Of a stretch of DNA of 64,000 nucleotides, positions 23,835-39,059 are shown in pieces. The notes beneath the pieces are model-generated. The model worked only from the letters and a program-made list of their open reading frames with translations, had not been told where the DNA came from and did no database searches. This stretch comes from Sipunculus nudus (taxonomy: Eukaryota > Annelida > Sipuncula > Golfingiida > Sipunculidae). The DNA is taken from NCBI GenBank assembly GCA_026874595.1, contig CM049318.1, positions 48,092,456 to 48,156,455 on the forward strand, read 5' to 3'. The position numbers and the translations under genes are program-made. Position 1 is the stretch's first letter. The number at the start of each line of letters is the position of its first letter.

Positions 23835-26800
23835 CAGTAAAAGAACCAAAAGGTAACAATAAACCAATGGCAGTTAAAGAACCGACAGGTATACAATAAA
23901 TCGATGGCAGAAAAAGAGCCAAAAGGTAACAATAAACTAATGGCAGTTAAAGAACCGACAGGTATACAAAAAATCGATGGCAGTTAAAGAACCGACAGGA
24001 ATACAAAAAATCAATGGCAGAAAAAGAACCAAAAGGTAACAATAAACCAATGGCAGTTAAAGAACCAAAAGGTAACAATAAACTAATGGCAGTTAAAGAA
24101 CCGACAGGTATACAAAAAATCAATGGCTGAAAAAGAACCAAAAGGTAACAATAAACCAATGGCAGTTAAGGAACCAAAAGGTAACAATAAACTAATGGCA
24201 GTTAAAGAACCGACAGGTATACAAAAAATCAATGGCATAAAAAGAACCAAAAGGTAACAATAAACCAATGGCAGTTAAAGAACCAAAAGGTAACAATAAA
24301 CAAATGGCAGTTAAAGAACCGACAGGTATACAAAAAATCGATGGCAGTTAAAGAACCGACAGGTATACAATAAATCGATGGCAGAAAAAGAACCAAAAGG
24401 TAACAATAAACAAATGGCCGTTAAAGAACCGACAGGTATACAAAAAATCGATGGCAGAAAAAGAGCCAAAAGGTAACAATAAACCAATGGCAGTTAAAGA
24501 ACCAAAAGGTAACAATAAACTAATGGCAGTTAAAGAACCGACAGGTATACAATAAATCGATGGCAGAATAAGAACCAAAAGGTAACAATAAACCAATGAC
24601 CGTTAAAGCACCAAAAGGTAACAATAAACTAATGGCAGTAAAAGAACCGACAGGTATACAATAAATCGATGGCAGAAAAAGAACCAAAAGTTAACAATAA
24701 ACCAATGGGAGTTAAAGGACCGACAGGTATACAATAAATCGATGGCAGAAAAAGAGCCGAAAGGTAACAATAAACCAATGACAGTTAAAGAACCAAAGGG
24801 TAACAATAAACTAATGGCAGTGAAAGAACCGACAGGTATACAAAAAATCGATGGCAGAAAAAGAAACAAAGGTAACAATAAACCAGTGGCAGTTAAAGAA
24901 CCAAAAGGTAACAATAAACCAATGGCAGTTAAAGGACCGACAGGTATACAATAAATCGATGGCAGAAAAATAGCCAAAAGGTAACGATAAACCAATGGCA
25001 GTTAAAGAACCAAAAGGTAACAATAAACTAATGGCAGTTAAAGAACCGACAGGTATACAATAAATCGATGGCAGAAAAAGAGCCAAAAGGTAACAATATA
25101 CCAATGGCAGTTAAAGAACCAAAAGGTAACAATAAACTAATGGCAGTTAAAGAACCGACAGGTATACAATAAATCGATGGCAGAAAAAGAGCCAAAAGGT
25201 AACAATAAACCAATGGCAGTTAAAGAACCAAAAGGTAACAATAAACCAATGGCAGTTAAAGAACCGACAGGTATACAATAAATCGATGGCAGAAAAAGAA
25301 CCAAAAGGTAACAATAAACCAATGGCAGTTAAAGAACCAAAAGGTAACAATAAACTAATGGCAGTTAAAGAACCGACAGGTATACAATAAATCAATGGCA
25401 GAAAAAGAGCCAAAAGGTAACAATAAACCAATGGCAGTTAAAGAACCAAAAGGTAACAATAAACCAGTGGCAGTTAAAGAACCAAAAGGTAACAATAAAC
25501 CAATGGCAGTTAAAGGACCGACAGGTATACAATAAATCGATGGCAGAAAAATAGCCAAAAGGTAACGATAAACCAATGGCAGTTAAAGAACCAAAAGGTA
25601 ACAATAAACTAATGGCAGTTAAAGAACCGACAGGTATACAATAAATCGATGGCAGAAAAAGAGCCAAAAGGTAACAATATACCAATGGCAGTTAAAGAAC
25701 CAAAAGGTAACAATAAACTAATGGCAGTTAAAGAACCGACAGGTATACAATAAATCGATGGCAGAAAAAGAGCCAAAAGGTAACAATAAACCAATGGCAG
25801 TTAAAGAACCAAAAGGTAACAATAAACCAATGGCAGTTAAAGAACCGACAGGTATACAATAAATCGATGGCAGAAAAAGAACCAAAAGGTAACAATAAAC
25901 CAATGGCAGTTAAAGAACCAAAAGGTAACAATAAACTAATGGCAGTTAAAGAACCGACAGGTATACAATAAATCAATGGCAGAAAAAGAGCCAAAAGGTA
26001 ACAATAAACCAATGGCAGTTAAAGAACCAAAAGGTAACAATAAACTAATGGCAGTTAAAGAACCGACAGGTATACAATAAATTGATGGCAGAAAAAGAGC
26101 GAAAAGGTAACAATAAACCAATGGCAGTTAAAGAACCAAAAGGTAACAATAAACTAATGGCAGTTAAAGAACCGACAGGTATACAATAAATCGATGGCAG
26201 AAAAAGAACCAAAAGGTAACAATAAACTAATGGCAGTTAAAGAACCGACAGGTATACAAAAAATCGATGGCAGAAAAAGAAACAAAGGTAACAATAAACC
26301 AATGGCAGTTAAAGAACCGACAGGTAACAATAAACCAATGGCAGTTAAAGAACCGACAGGTATACAATAAATCGATGGCAGAAAAAGAGCCAAAAGGTAA
26401 CAATAAACCAATGGCCGTTAAAGAACCGACAGGTATACAAAAAATTGATGGCAGAAAAAGAGCCAAAAGGTAACAATAAACCAATGGCCGTTAAAGAACC
26501 GACAGGTATACAAAAAATCGATGGCAGAAAAAGAGCCAAAAGGTAACAATAAACCATTGGCCGTTAAAGAACCGACAGGTATACAAAAAATCGATGGCAG
26601 AAAAAGAACCAAAGGTAACAATAAACCAATGGCAGTTGAAGAACCGACAGGTATACAAAAAATCAATGGCAGAAAAAGAACCAAAAGGTAACAATAAACC
26701 AATGGCAGTTAAAGAACCGACAGGTATACAAAAAATCAATGGCAGAAAAAGAGACAAAAGGTAACAATAAACCAATGGCCGTTAAAGAACCGACAGGTAT

Positions 26801-28495
26801 ACAATAAATCGATGGCAGAAAAAGAGCCAAAAGGTAACAATAAACCAATGGCAGTTAAAGAACCGACAGGTATACAATAAATCGATGGCAGAAAAAGAAC
26901 CAAAAGGTAACAATAAACCAATGGCCGTTAAAGGACCGACAGGTATACAAAAAATCGATGGCAGAAAAAGAGCCAAAAGGTAACAATAAACCAATGGCCG
27001 TTAAAGGACCGACAGGTATACAAAAAATCGATGGCAGAAAAAGAGCCAAAAGGTAACAATAAACCAATGGCCGTTAAAGGACCGACAGGTATACAAAAAA
27101 TCGATGGCAGAAAAAGAGCCAAAAGGTAACAATAAACCAATGGCCGTTAAAGAACCGACAGGGATACAAAAAATCAATGGCAGAAAAAGAACCAAAAGGT
27201 AACAATAAACTAATGGCAGTTAAAGAACCGACAGGTATACAAAAAATCGATGGCAGAAAAAGAGCCAAAAGGTAACAATTAACCAATGGCCGTTAAAGGA
27301 CCGACAGGTATACAAAAGATCGATGGCAGAAAAAGAGCCAAAAGGTAACAATAAACCAATGGCCGTTAAAGGACCGACAGGTATACAAAAAATCGATGGC
27401 AGAAAAAGAGCCAAAAGGTAACAATAAACCAATGGCCGTTAAAGAACCGACAGGGATACAAAAAATCAATGGCAGTAAAAGAACCAAAAGGTAACAATAA
27501 ACTAATGGCAGTTAAAGAACCGACAGGTATACAAAAAATCGATGGCAGAAAAAGAACCAAAGGTAACAATAAACCAATGGCAGTTAAAGAACCGACAGGT
27601 ATACAAAAAATCAATGGCAGAAAAAGAACCAAAAAGTAACAATAAACCAATGGCAGTTAAAGAACCGACAGGTATACAAAAAATCGATGGCAGAAAAAGA
27701 GCCAAAAGGTAACAATAAACCAATGGCCGTTAAAGAAACGACAGGTATACAATAAATCGATGGCAGAAAAAGAGCCAAAAGGTAACAATAAACCAATGGC
27801 CGTTAAAGAACCGACAGGTATACAATAAATCGATGGCAGAAAAAGAACCAAAAGGTAACAATAAACTAATGGCAGTTAAAGAACCGACAGGTATACAAAA
27901 AATCAATGGCAGAAAAAGAGCCAAAAGGTAACAATAAACCAATGGCCGTTAAAGAACCGACAGGTATACAATAAGTCGATGGCAGAAAATAGCAAAAAGG
28001 TAACAATAAACCAATCGCAGTTAAAGAACCGACAGGTATACAATAAATCGATGGCAGAAAAAGAGCCAAAAGGTAAAAATATACCAATGGCAGTTAAAGA
28101 ACCGACAGGTATACAATAAATCGATGGCAGAAAAAGAACCAAAAGGTAACAATAAACTAATGGCCGTTAAAGAACCGACAGGTATACAAAAAATCAATGG
28201 CAGAAAAAGAACCAAAAGGTAACAATAAACCAATGGCAGTTAAAGAACCGACAGGTATACAAAAATCGATGGCAGAAAAAGAACCAAAGGTAACAATAAA
28301 CCAATGGCAGTTAAAGAACCGACAAGTAACAATAAACTAATGGCAGTGAAAGAACCGACAGGTATACAATAAATCGATGGCAGAAAAAGAACCAAAAGGT
28401 AACAATAAACAAATGGCCGTTAAAGAACTGACAGGTATACAAAAAATCGATGGCAGAAAAAGAGCCAAAAGGTAACAATAAACCAATGGCAGTTA
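23835..28495 (+). repeat. 5-kb block, copy 2
   Basis: Near-identical to copy 1. One base is lost near 27,985 (AGAAAATAGC for AGAAAAAGAGC), so the offset becomes 4,984. At about 28,495 the sequence jumps by 986 bp relative to copy 1 straight into a third copy, as expected from unequal exchange within the array. Confidence 0.75.
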
Positions 28496-31400
28496 AAGAA
28501 CCAAAAGGTAACAATAAACTAATGGCAGTTAAAGAACCGACAGGTATACAATAAATCGATGGCAGAATAAGAACCAAAAGGTAACAATAAACCAATGACC
28601 GTTAAAGCACCAAAAGGTAACAATAAACTAATGGAAGTAAAAGAACCGACAGGTATACAATAAATCGATGGCAGAAAAAGAACCAAAAGTTAACAATAAA
28701 CCAATGGGAGTTAAAGGACCGACAGGTATACAATAAATCGATGGCAGAGAAAGAGCCAAAAGGTAACAATAAACCAATGACAGTTAAAGAACCAAAGGGT
28801 AACAATAAACTAATGGCAGTTAAAGAACCGACAGGTATACAAAAAATCGATGGCAGAAAAAGAAACAAAGGTAACAATAAACCAGTGGCAGTTAAAGAAC
28901 CAAAAGGTAACAATAAACCAATGGCAGTTAAAGGACCGACAGGTATACAATAAATCGATGGCAGAAAAATAGCAAAAAGGTAACGATAAACCAATGGCAG
29001 TTAAAGAACCAAAAGGTAACAATAAACTAATGGCAGTTAAAGAACCGACAGGTATACAATAAATCGATGGCAGAAAAAGAGCCAAAAGGTAACAATAAAC
29101 CAATGGCAGTTAAAGAACCAAAAGGTAACAATAAACTAATGGCAGTTAAAGAACCGACAGGTATACAATAAATCGATGGCAGAAAAAGAGCCAAAAGGTA
29201 ACAATAAACCAATGGCAGTTAAAGAACCAAAAGGTAACAATAAACCAATGGCAGTTAAAGAACCGACAGGTATACAATAAATCGATGGCAGAAAAAGAAC
29301 CAAAAGGTAACAATAAACCAATGGCAGTTAAAGAACCAAAAGGTAACAATACACTAATGGCAGTTAAAGAACCGACAGGTATACAATAAATCGATGGCAG
29401 AAAAAGAGCCAAAAGGTAACAATAAACCAATGGCAGTTAAAGAACCAAAAGGTAACAATAAACTAATGGCAGTTAAAGAACCGACAGGTATACAATAAAT
29501 TGATGGCAGAAAAAGAGCCAAAAGGTATCAATAAACCAATGGCAGTTAAAGAACCAAAAGCAAACAATAAACTAATGGCAGTTAAAGAACCGACAGGTAT
29601 ACAATAAATCGATGGCAGAAAAAGAACCAAAAGGTAACAATAAACTAATGGCAGTTAAAGAACCGACAGGTATACAAAAAATCGATGGCAGAAAAAGAAA
29701 CAAAGGTAACAATAAACCAATGGCAGTTAAAGAACCGACAGGTAACAATAAACCAATGGCAGTTAAAGAACCGACAGGTATACAATAAATCGATGGCAGA
29801 AAAAGAGCCAAAAGGTAACAATAAACCAATGGCCGTTAAAGAACCGACAGGTATACAAAAAATCGATGGCAGAAAAAGAGCCAAAAGGTAACAATAAACC
29901 ATTGGCCGTTAAAGAACCGACAGGTATACAAAAAATCGATGGCAGAAAAAGAACCAAAGGTAACAATAAACCAATGGCAGTTGAAGAACCGACAGGTATA
30001 CAAAAAATCAATGGCAGAAAAAGAACCAAAAGGTAACAATAAACCAATGGCAGTTAAAGAACCGACAGGTATACAAAAAATCGATGGCAGAAAAAGAGAC
30101 AAAAGGTAACAATAAACCAATGGCCGTTAAAGAACCGACAGGTATACAATAAATCGATGGCAGAAAAAGAGCCAAAAGGTAACAATAAACCAATGGCAGT
30201 TAAAGAACCGACAGGTATACAATAAATCGATGGCAGAAAAAGAACCAAAAGGTAACAATAAACCAATGGCCGTTAAAGGACCGACAGGTATACAAAAAAT
30301 CGATGGCAGAAAAAGAGCCAAAAGGTAACAATAAACCAATGGCCGTTAAAGGACCGACAGGTATACAAAAAATCGATGGCAGAAAAAGAGCCAAAAGGTA
30401 ACAATAAACCAATGGCCGTTAAAGGACCGACAGGAATACAAAAAATCGATGGCAGAAAAAGAGCCAAAAGGTAACAATAAACCAATGGCCGTTAAAGAAC
30501 CGACAGGGATACAAAAAATCAATGGCAGAAAAAGAACCAAAAGGTAACAATAAACTAATGGCAGTTAAAGAACCGACAGGTATACAAAAAATCGATGGCA
30601 GAAAAAGAGCCAAAAGGTAACAATTAACCAATGGCCGTTAAAGGACCGACAGGTGTACAAAAGATCGATGGCAGAAAAAGAGCCAAAAGGTAACAATAAA
30701 CCAATGGCCGTTAAAGGACCGACAGGTATACAAAAAATCGATGGCAGAAAAAGAGCCAAAAGGTAACAATAAACCAATGGCCGTTAAAGAACCGACAGGG
30801 ATACAAAAAATCAATGGCAGTAAAAGAACCAAAAGGTAACAATAAACTAATGGCAGTTAAAGAACCGACAGGTATACAAAAAATCGATGGCAGAAAAAGA
30901 ACCAAAGGTAACAATAAACCAATGGCAGTTAAAGAACCGACAGGTATACAAAAAATCAATGGCAGAAAAAGAACCAAAAGGTAACAATAAACCAATGGCA
31001 GTTAAAGAACCGACAGGTATACAAAAAATCGATGGCAGAAAAAGAGCCAAAAGGTAACAATAAACCAATGGCCGTTAAAGAACCGACAGGTATACAATAA
31101 ATCGATGGCAGAAAAAGAGCCAAAAGGTAACAATAAACCAATGGCCGTTAAAGAACCGACAGGTATACAATAAATCGATGGCAGAAAAAGAACCAAAAGG
31201 TAACAATAAACTAATGGCAGTTAAAGAACCGACAGGTATACAAAAAATCAATGGCAGAAAAAGAGCCAAAAGGTAACAATAAACCAATGGCCGTTAAAGA
31301 ACCGACAGGTATACAATAAGTCGATGGCAGAAAAAGAGCAAAAGGTAACAATAAACCAATCGCAGTTAAAGAACCGACAGGTATACAATAAATCGATGGC

Positions 31401-31770
31401 AGAAAAAGAGCCAAAAGGTAAAAATATACCAATGGCAGTTAAAGAACCGACAGGTATACAATAAATCGATGGCAGAAAAAGAACCAAAAGGTAACAATAA
31501 ACTAATGGCCGTTAAAGAACCGACAGGTATACAAAAAATCAATGGCAGAAAAAGAACCAAAAGGTAACAATAAACCAATGGCAGTTAAAGAACCGACAGG
31601 TATACAAAAATCGATGGCAGAAAAAGAACCAAAGGTAACAATAAACCAATGGCAGTTAAAGAACCGACAAGTAACAATAAACTAATGGCAGTGAAAGAAC
31701 CGACAGGTATACAATAAATCGATGGCAGAAAAAGAACCAAAAGGTAACAATAAACAAATGGCCGTTAAAG
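28495..31770 (+). repeat. 5-kb block, copy 3 (contracted)
   Basis: Matches copy 2 at +3,999 bp, then at +3,418 bp after about 29.45 kb, then +3,345 bp. That is, two further losses of about 581 and 73 bp. The 73-bp step equals one dimer and 581 is close to sixteen monomers, so all losses keep monomer phase. Confidence 0.7.
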
Positions 31771-34700
31771 AACCGACAGGTATACAATAAATCGATGGCA
31801 GAAAAAGAACCAAAAGGTAACAATAAACTAATGGCCGTTAAAGAACCGACAGGTATACAAAAAATCGATGGCAGAAAAAGAGCCAAAAGGTAACAATTAA
31901 CCAATGGCCGTTAAAGAACCGACAGGTATACAAAAAATCGATGGCAGAAAAAGAGCCAAAAGGTAACAATAAACCAATGGCCGTTAAAGAACCGACAGGT
32001 ATACAAAAAATCGATGGCAGAAAAAGAACCAAAAGGTAACAATAAACCAATGGCAGTTAAAGAACCGACAGGTATACAATAAATGGATGGCAGAAAAAGA
32101 ACCAAAAGGTAACAATAAACCAATGGCAGTTAAAGAACCGACAGGTATACAAAAAATCGATGGCAGAAAAAGAGCCAAAAGGTAACAATTAACCAATGGC
32201 CGTTAAAGAACCGACAGGTATACAAAAAATCGATGGCAGAAAAAGAACCAAAAGGTAACAATAAACTAATGGCAGTTAAAAAACCGACAGGTATACAACA
32301 AATCGATGGCAGAAAAAGAACCAAAGGTAACAATAAACTAATGGCAGTTAAAGAACCGACAGGTATACAATAAATGGATGGCAGAAAAAGAACCAAAAGG
32401 TAACAATAAACCAATGGCAGTTAAAGAACCGACAGGTATACAAAAAATCGATGGCAGAAGAAGAGCCAAAAGGTAACAATAAACCAATGGCCGTTAAAGG
32501 ACCGACAGGGATACAAAAAATCGATGGCAGAAAAAGAGGCAAAAGGTAACAATAAACCAATGGCCGTTAAAGAACCGACAGGTATACAAAAAATCGATGG
32601 CAGAAAAAGAGCCAAAAGGTAACAATAAACCAATGGCCGTTAAAGAACCGACAGGTATACAAAAAATCGATGGCAGAAAAAGAAACAAAGGTAACAATAA
32701 ACCAATGGCAGTTAAAGAACCGACAGGTATACAAAAAATCGATGGCAGAAAAAGAACTAAAAAGTAACAATAAACCAATGGCAGTTAAAGAACCGACAGG
32801 TATACACAAATCGATGGCAGAAAAAGAGCCAAAAGGTAACAATAAACAAATGGCCGTTTAAGAACCGACAGGTAACAATAAACTAATGGCAGTTAAAGAA
32901 CCGACAGGTATACAATAAATCGATGGCAGAAAAAGAACCAAAAGGTTACAATAAACCAATGACCGTTAAAGAACCGACAGTTATACAAAAAATCAATGGC
33001 AGAAAAAGAACCAAAAGGTAACAATAAACCAATGGCAGTTAAAGAACCGACAGGTATACAATAAATCGATGGCAGAAAAAGAGCCAAAAGGTAACAATAA
33101 ACTAATGGCAGTTAAAGAACCGACAGGTATACAAAAAATCGATGGCAGTTAAAGAACCGACAGGTATACAGAAAATCAATGGCAGAAAAAGAACCAAAAG
33201 GTAACAATAAACCAATGGCAGTTAAAGAACCAAAAGGTAACAATAAACTAATGGCAGTTAAAGAACCGACAGGTATACAAAAAATCAATGGCAGAAAAAG
33301 AACCAAAAGGTAACAATAAACCAATGGCAGTTAAAGAACCAAAAGGTAACAATAAACTAATGGCAGTTAAAGAACCGACAGGTATACAAAAAATCAATGG
33401 CAGTTAAAGAACCAAAAGGTAACAATAAACCAATGGCAGTTAAAGAACCAAAAGGTAACAATAAACAAATGGCAGTTAAAGAACCGACAGGTATACAAAA
33501 AATCGATGGCAGTTAAAGAACCGACAGGTATACAAAAAATCAATGGCAGAAAAAGAACCAAAAGGTAACAATAAACCAATGGCAGTTAAAGAACCGACAG
33601 GTATACAAAAATCGATGGCAGAAAAAGAACCAAAGGTAACAATAAACCAATGGCAGTTAAAGGACCGACAGGGATACAAAAAATCGATGGCAGAAAAAGA
33701 GGCAAAAGGTAACAATAAACCAATGGCCGTTAAAGAACCGACAGGTATACAAAAAATCGATGGCAGAAAAAGAGCCAAAAGGTAACAATAAACCAATGGC
33801 CGTTAAAGAACCGACAGGTATACAAAAAATCGATGGCAGAAAAAGAGCCAAAAGGTAACAATAAACCAGTGGCCGTTAAAGAACCGACAGGTATACAAAA
33901 AATCGATGGCAGAAAAAGAAACAAAGGTAACAATAAACCAATGGCAGTTAAAGAACCGACAGGTATACAAAAAATCGATGGCAGAAAAAGAACTAAAAAG
34001 TAACAATAAACCAATGGCAGTTAAAGAACCGACAGGTATACACAAATCGATGGCAGAAAAAGAGCCAAAAGGTAACAATAAACAAATGGCCGTTTAAGAA
34101 CCGACAGGTAACAATAAACTAATGGCAGTTAAAGAACCGACAGGTATATAATAAATCGATGGCAGAAAAAGAACCAAAATGTTACAATAAACCAATGACC
34201 GTTAAAGAACCGACAGGTATAAAAAAAATCAATGGCAGAAAAAGAACCAAAAGGTAACAATAAACCAATGGCAGTTAAAGAACCGACAGGTATACAATAA
34301 ATCGATGGCAGAAAAAGAGCCAAAAGGTAACAGTAAACTAATGGCAGTTAAAGAACCGACAGGTATACAAAAAATCGATGGCAGTTAAAGAACCGACAGG
34401 TATACAGAAAATAAATGGCAGAAAAAGAACCAAAAGGTAACAATAAACCAATGGCAGTTAAAGAACCAAAAGGTAACAATAAACTAATGGCAGTTAAAGA
34501 ACCGACAGGTATACAAAAAATCAATGGCAGAAAAAGAACCAAAAGGTAACAATAAACCAATGGCTGTTAAAGAACCAAAAGGTAACAATAAACTAATGGC
34601 AGTTAAAGAACCGACAGGTATACAAAAAATCAATGGCATAAAAAGAACCAAAAGGTAACAATAAACCAATGGCAGTTAAAGAACCAAAAGGTAACAATAA

Positions 34701-37700
34701 ACAAATGGCAGTTAAAGAACCGACAGGTATACAAAAAATCAATGGCAGAAAAAGAACCAAAAGGTAACAATAAACCAATGGCAGTTAAAGAACCGACAGG
34801 TATACAAAAATCGATGGCAGAAAAAGAACCAAAGGTATACAATAAACCAATGGCAGTTAAAGAACCGACAGGAAACAATAAACTAATGGCAGTGAAAGAA
34901 CCGACAGGTATACAATAAATCGATGGCAGAAAAATAACCAAAAGGTAACAATAAACCAATGGCAGTTAAAGAACCAAAAGGTAACAATAAACTAATGGCA
35001 GTTAAAGAACCGACAGGTATACAAAAAATCAATGGCAGAAAAAGAGCCAAAAGGTAACAATAAACCAATGGCAGTTAAAGAACCGACAGGTATACAAAAA
35101 TAGATGGCAGAAAAAGAGCCAAAAGGTAACAATAAACAAATGGCCGTTAAAGAACCGACAGGTATACAAAAAATCGATGGCAGAAAAAGAGCCAAAAGGT
35201 AACAATAAACCAATGGCAGTTAAAGAACCAAAAGGTAACAATAAACTAATGGCAGTTAAAGAACCGACAGGTATACAATAAATCGATGGCAGAATAAGAA
35301 CCAAAAGGTAACAATAAACCAATGACCGTTAAAGCACCAAAAGGTAACAATAAACTAATGGCAGTAAAAGAACCGACAGGTATACAATAAATCGATGGCA
35401 GAAAAAGAACCAACAGTTAACAATAAACCAATGGGAGTTAAAGGACCGACAGGTATACAATAAATCGATGGCAGAAAAAGAGCCAAAAGGTAACAATAAA
35501 CCAATGGCAGTTAAAGAACCAAAAGGTAACAATAAACTAATGGCAGTTAAAGAACCGACAGGTATACAAAAAATCGATGGCAGAAAAAGAAACAAAGGTA
35601 ACAATAAACCAATGGCAGTTAAAGAACCAAAAGGTAACAATAAACCAATGGCAGTTAAAGGACCGACAGGTATACAATAAATCGATGGCAGAAAAATAAC
35701 CAAAAGGTAACGATAAACCAATGGCAGTTAAAGAACCAAAAGGTAACAATAAACTAATGGCAGTTAAAGAACCGACAGGTATACAATAAATCGATGGCAG
35801 AAAAAGAGCCAAAAGGTAACAATAAACCAATGGCAGTTAAAGAACCAAAAGGTAACAATAAACTAATGGCAGTTAAAGAACCGACAGGTATACAATAAAT
35901 CGATGGCAGAAAAAGAGCCAAAAGGTAACAATAAACCAATGGCAGTTAAAGAACCAAAAGGTAACAATAAACCAATGGCAGTTAAAGAACCGACAGGTAT
36001 ACAATAAATCGATGGCAGAAAAAGAACCAAAAGGTAACAATAAACCAATGGCAGTTAAAGAACCAAAAGGTAACAATAAACTAATGGCAGTTAAAGAACC
36101 GACAGGTATACAATAAATCGATGGCAGAAAAAGAGCCAAAAGGTAACAATAAACCAATGGCAGTTAAAGAACCAAAAGGTAACAATAAACTAATGGCAGT
36201 TAAAGAACCGACAGGTATACAATAAATTGATGGCAGAAAAAGAGCCAAAAGGTAACAATAAACCAATGGCAGTTAAAGAACCAAAAGGTAACAATAAACT
36301 AATGGCAGTTAAAGAACCGACAGGTATACAATAAATCGATGGCAGAAAAAGAACCAAAAGGTAACAATAAACTAATGGCAGTTAAAGAACCGACAGGTAT
36401 ACAAAAAATCAATGGCAGAAAAAGAACCAAAAGGTAACAATAAACCAATGGCAGTTAAAGAACCGACAGGTATACAAAAATCGATGGCAGAAAAAGAGCC
36501 AAAAGGTAACAATAAACAAATGGCCGTTAAAGAACCGACAGGTATACAAAAAATCAATGGCAGAAAAAGAGCCAAAAGGTAACAATAAACCAATGGCAGT
36601 TAAAGAACCGAAAGGTAACAATAAACTAATGGCAGTTAAAGAACCGACAGGTAACAATAAACTAATGGCAATTAAAGAACCGACAGGTATACAATAAATC
36701 GATGGCAGAAAAAGAACCAAAAGGTAACAATAAACCAATGGCAGTTAAAGAACCAAAAGGTAACAATAAACTAATGGCAGTTAAAGAACCATAAGGTAAC
36801 AATAAACTAATGGCAGTTAAAGAACCGACAGGTATACAATAAATCGATGGCAGAAAAAGAACCAAAAGGTAACAATAAACTAATGGCAGTTAAAGAACCA
36901 AAAGGTAACAATAAATCGATGGCAGAAAAAGAACCAAAAGGTAACAATAAACTAATGGCAGTTAAAGAACCAAAAGGTATACAAAAAATCAATGGCAGAA
37001 AAAGAACCAAAAGGTAACAATAAACCAATGGCAGTTAAAGAACCAAAAGGTTACAATAAACTAATGGCAGTTAAAGAACCGACAGGTATACAAAAAATCA
37101 ATGGCAGAAAAAGAACCAAAACTAACAATAAACCAATGGCAGTTAAAGAACCAAAAGGTAACAATAAACTAATGGCAGTTAAAGAACCGACAGGTATACA
37201 ATAAATCGATGGCAGAAAAAGAACCAAAAGGTAACAATAAACTAATGGCAGTTAAAGAACCGACAGGTATACAAAAAATCGATGGCAGTTAAAGAACCGA
37301 CAGGTATACAAAAAATCAATGGCAGAAAAAGAACCAAAAGGTAACAATAAACCAATGGCAGTTAAAGAACCGACAGGTATACAAAAATCGATGGCAGAAA
37401 AAGAACCAAAGGTAACAATAAACCAATGGCAGTTAAAGAACCAAAAGGTAACAATAAACTAATGGCAGTAAAAGAACCAAAAGGTATACAAAAAATCAAT
37501 GGCAGAAAAAGAACCAAAAGGTAACAATAAACCAATGGCAGTTAAAGACCCGACAGGTATACAAAAATCGATAGCAGAAAAAGAGCCAAAAGGTAACAAT
37601 AAACCAATGGCAGTTAAAGAACCAAAAGGTAACAATAAACTAATGGCAGTTAAAGAACCGACAGGTATACAATAAATCGATGGCAGAATAAGAACCAAAA

Positions 37701-39055
37701 GGTAACAATGAACCAATGACCGTTAAAGAACCAAAAGGTAACAATAAACTAATGGCAGTAAAAGGACCGACAGGTATACAATAAATCGATGGCAGAAAAA
37801 GAACCAAAAGTTAACAATAAACCAATGGCAGTTAAAGGACCGACAGGTATACAATAAATCGATGGCAGAAAAAGAGCCAAAAGGTAACAATAAACCAATG
37901 GCAGTTAAAGAACCAAAAGGTAACAATAAACTAATGGCAGTTAAAGAACCGACACGTATACAAAAAATCGATGGCAGAAAAAAAAACAAGGGTAACAATA
38001 AACCAATGGCAGTTAAAGAACCAAAAGGTAACAATAAACAAATGGCAATTAAAGGACCGACAGGTATACAATAAATCGATTGCAGAAAAATAGCCAAAAG
38101 GTAACGATAAACCAATGGCAGTTAAAGAACCAAAAGGTAACAATAAACTAATGGCAGTTAAAGAACCGACAGGTATACAATAAATCGATGGCAAAAAGGT
38201 CCAAAAGGTAACAATAAACCAATGGCAGTTAAAGAACCAAAAGGTAACAATAAACTAATGGTAGTTAAAGAACCGACAGGTATACAATAAATCGATGGCA
38301 GAAAAAGAGCCAAAAGGTAACAATAAACCAATGGCAGTTAAAGAACCAAAAGGTAACAATAAACTAATGGCAGTTAAAGAACCGACAGGTATACAATAAA
38401 TCGATGGCAGAAAAAGAACCAAAAGGTAACAATAAACCAATGGCAGTTAAAGAACCGACAGGTATACAAAAATCGATGGCAGAAAAAGAGCCAAAAGGTA
38501 ACAATAAACAAATGGCCGTTAAAGAACCGACAGGTATACAAAAAATCGATGGCAGAAAAAGAGCCAAAAGGTAACAATAAACCAATGGCAGTTAAAGAAC
38601 CAAAAGGTAACAATAAACTAATGGCAGTTAAAGAACCGACAGATAACAATAAACTAATGGCAGTTAAAGAACCGACAGGTATACAAAAAATCAATGGCAG
38701 AAAAAGAACCAAATCTGACAATAAACCAATGGCAGTTAAAGAACCGACAGGTATACAATAAATCGATGGCAGAAAAAGAGCCAAAAGGTAACAATAAACC
38801 AATGGCCGTTAAAGAACCGACAGGTATACAAAAAATCGATGGCAGAAAAAGAACCAAAAGGTAACAATAAACTAATGGCAGTTAAAGAACCAAAAGGTAA
38901 CAATAAACTAATGGCAGTTAAAGAACCAAAAGGTAACAATACACTAATGGCAGTTAAAGAACCGACAGGTATACAATAAATCGATGGCAGAAAAAGAACC
39001 AAAAGGTAACAATAAACTAATGGCAGTTAAAGAACCGACAGGTATACAAAAAATC
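31771..39055 (+). repeat. Mixed domain with a 1.16-1.24-kb duplication
   Basis: 73-bp dimers up to about 33.1 kb, then mostly 109-bp trimers with some 145-bp tetramers. A block from about 32.5 kb recurs with a 1,163-bp offset that becomes 1,236 bp after one extra dimer (to about 34.6 kb). The domain also contains a copy of the 18.35-18.95-kb segment (+14,150 bp), including the distinctive ATGGCCGTTTAAGAACC unit. Confidence 0.75.
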
Positions 39056-39059
39056 AATG

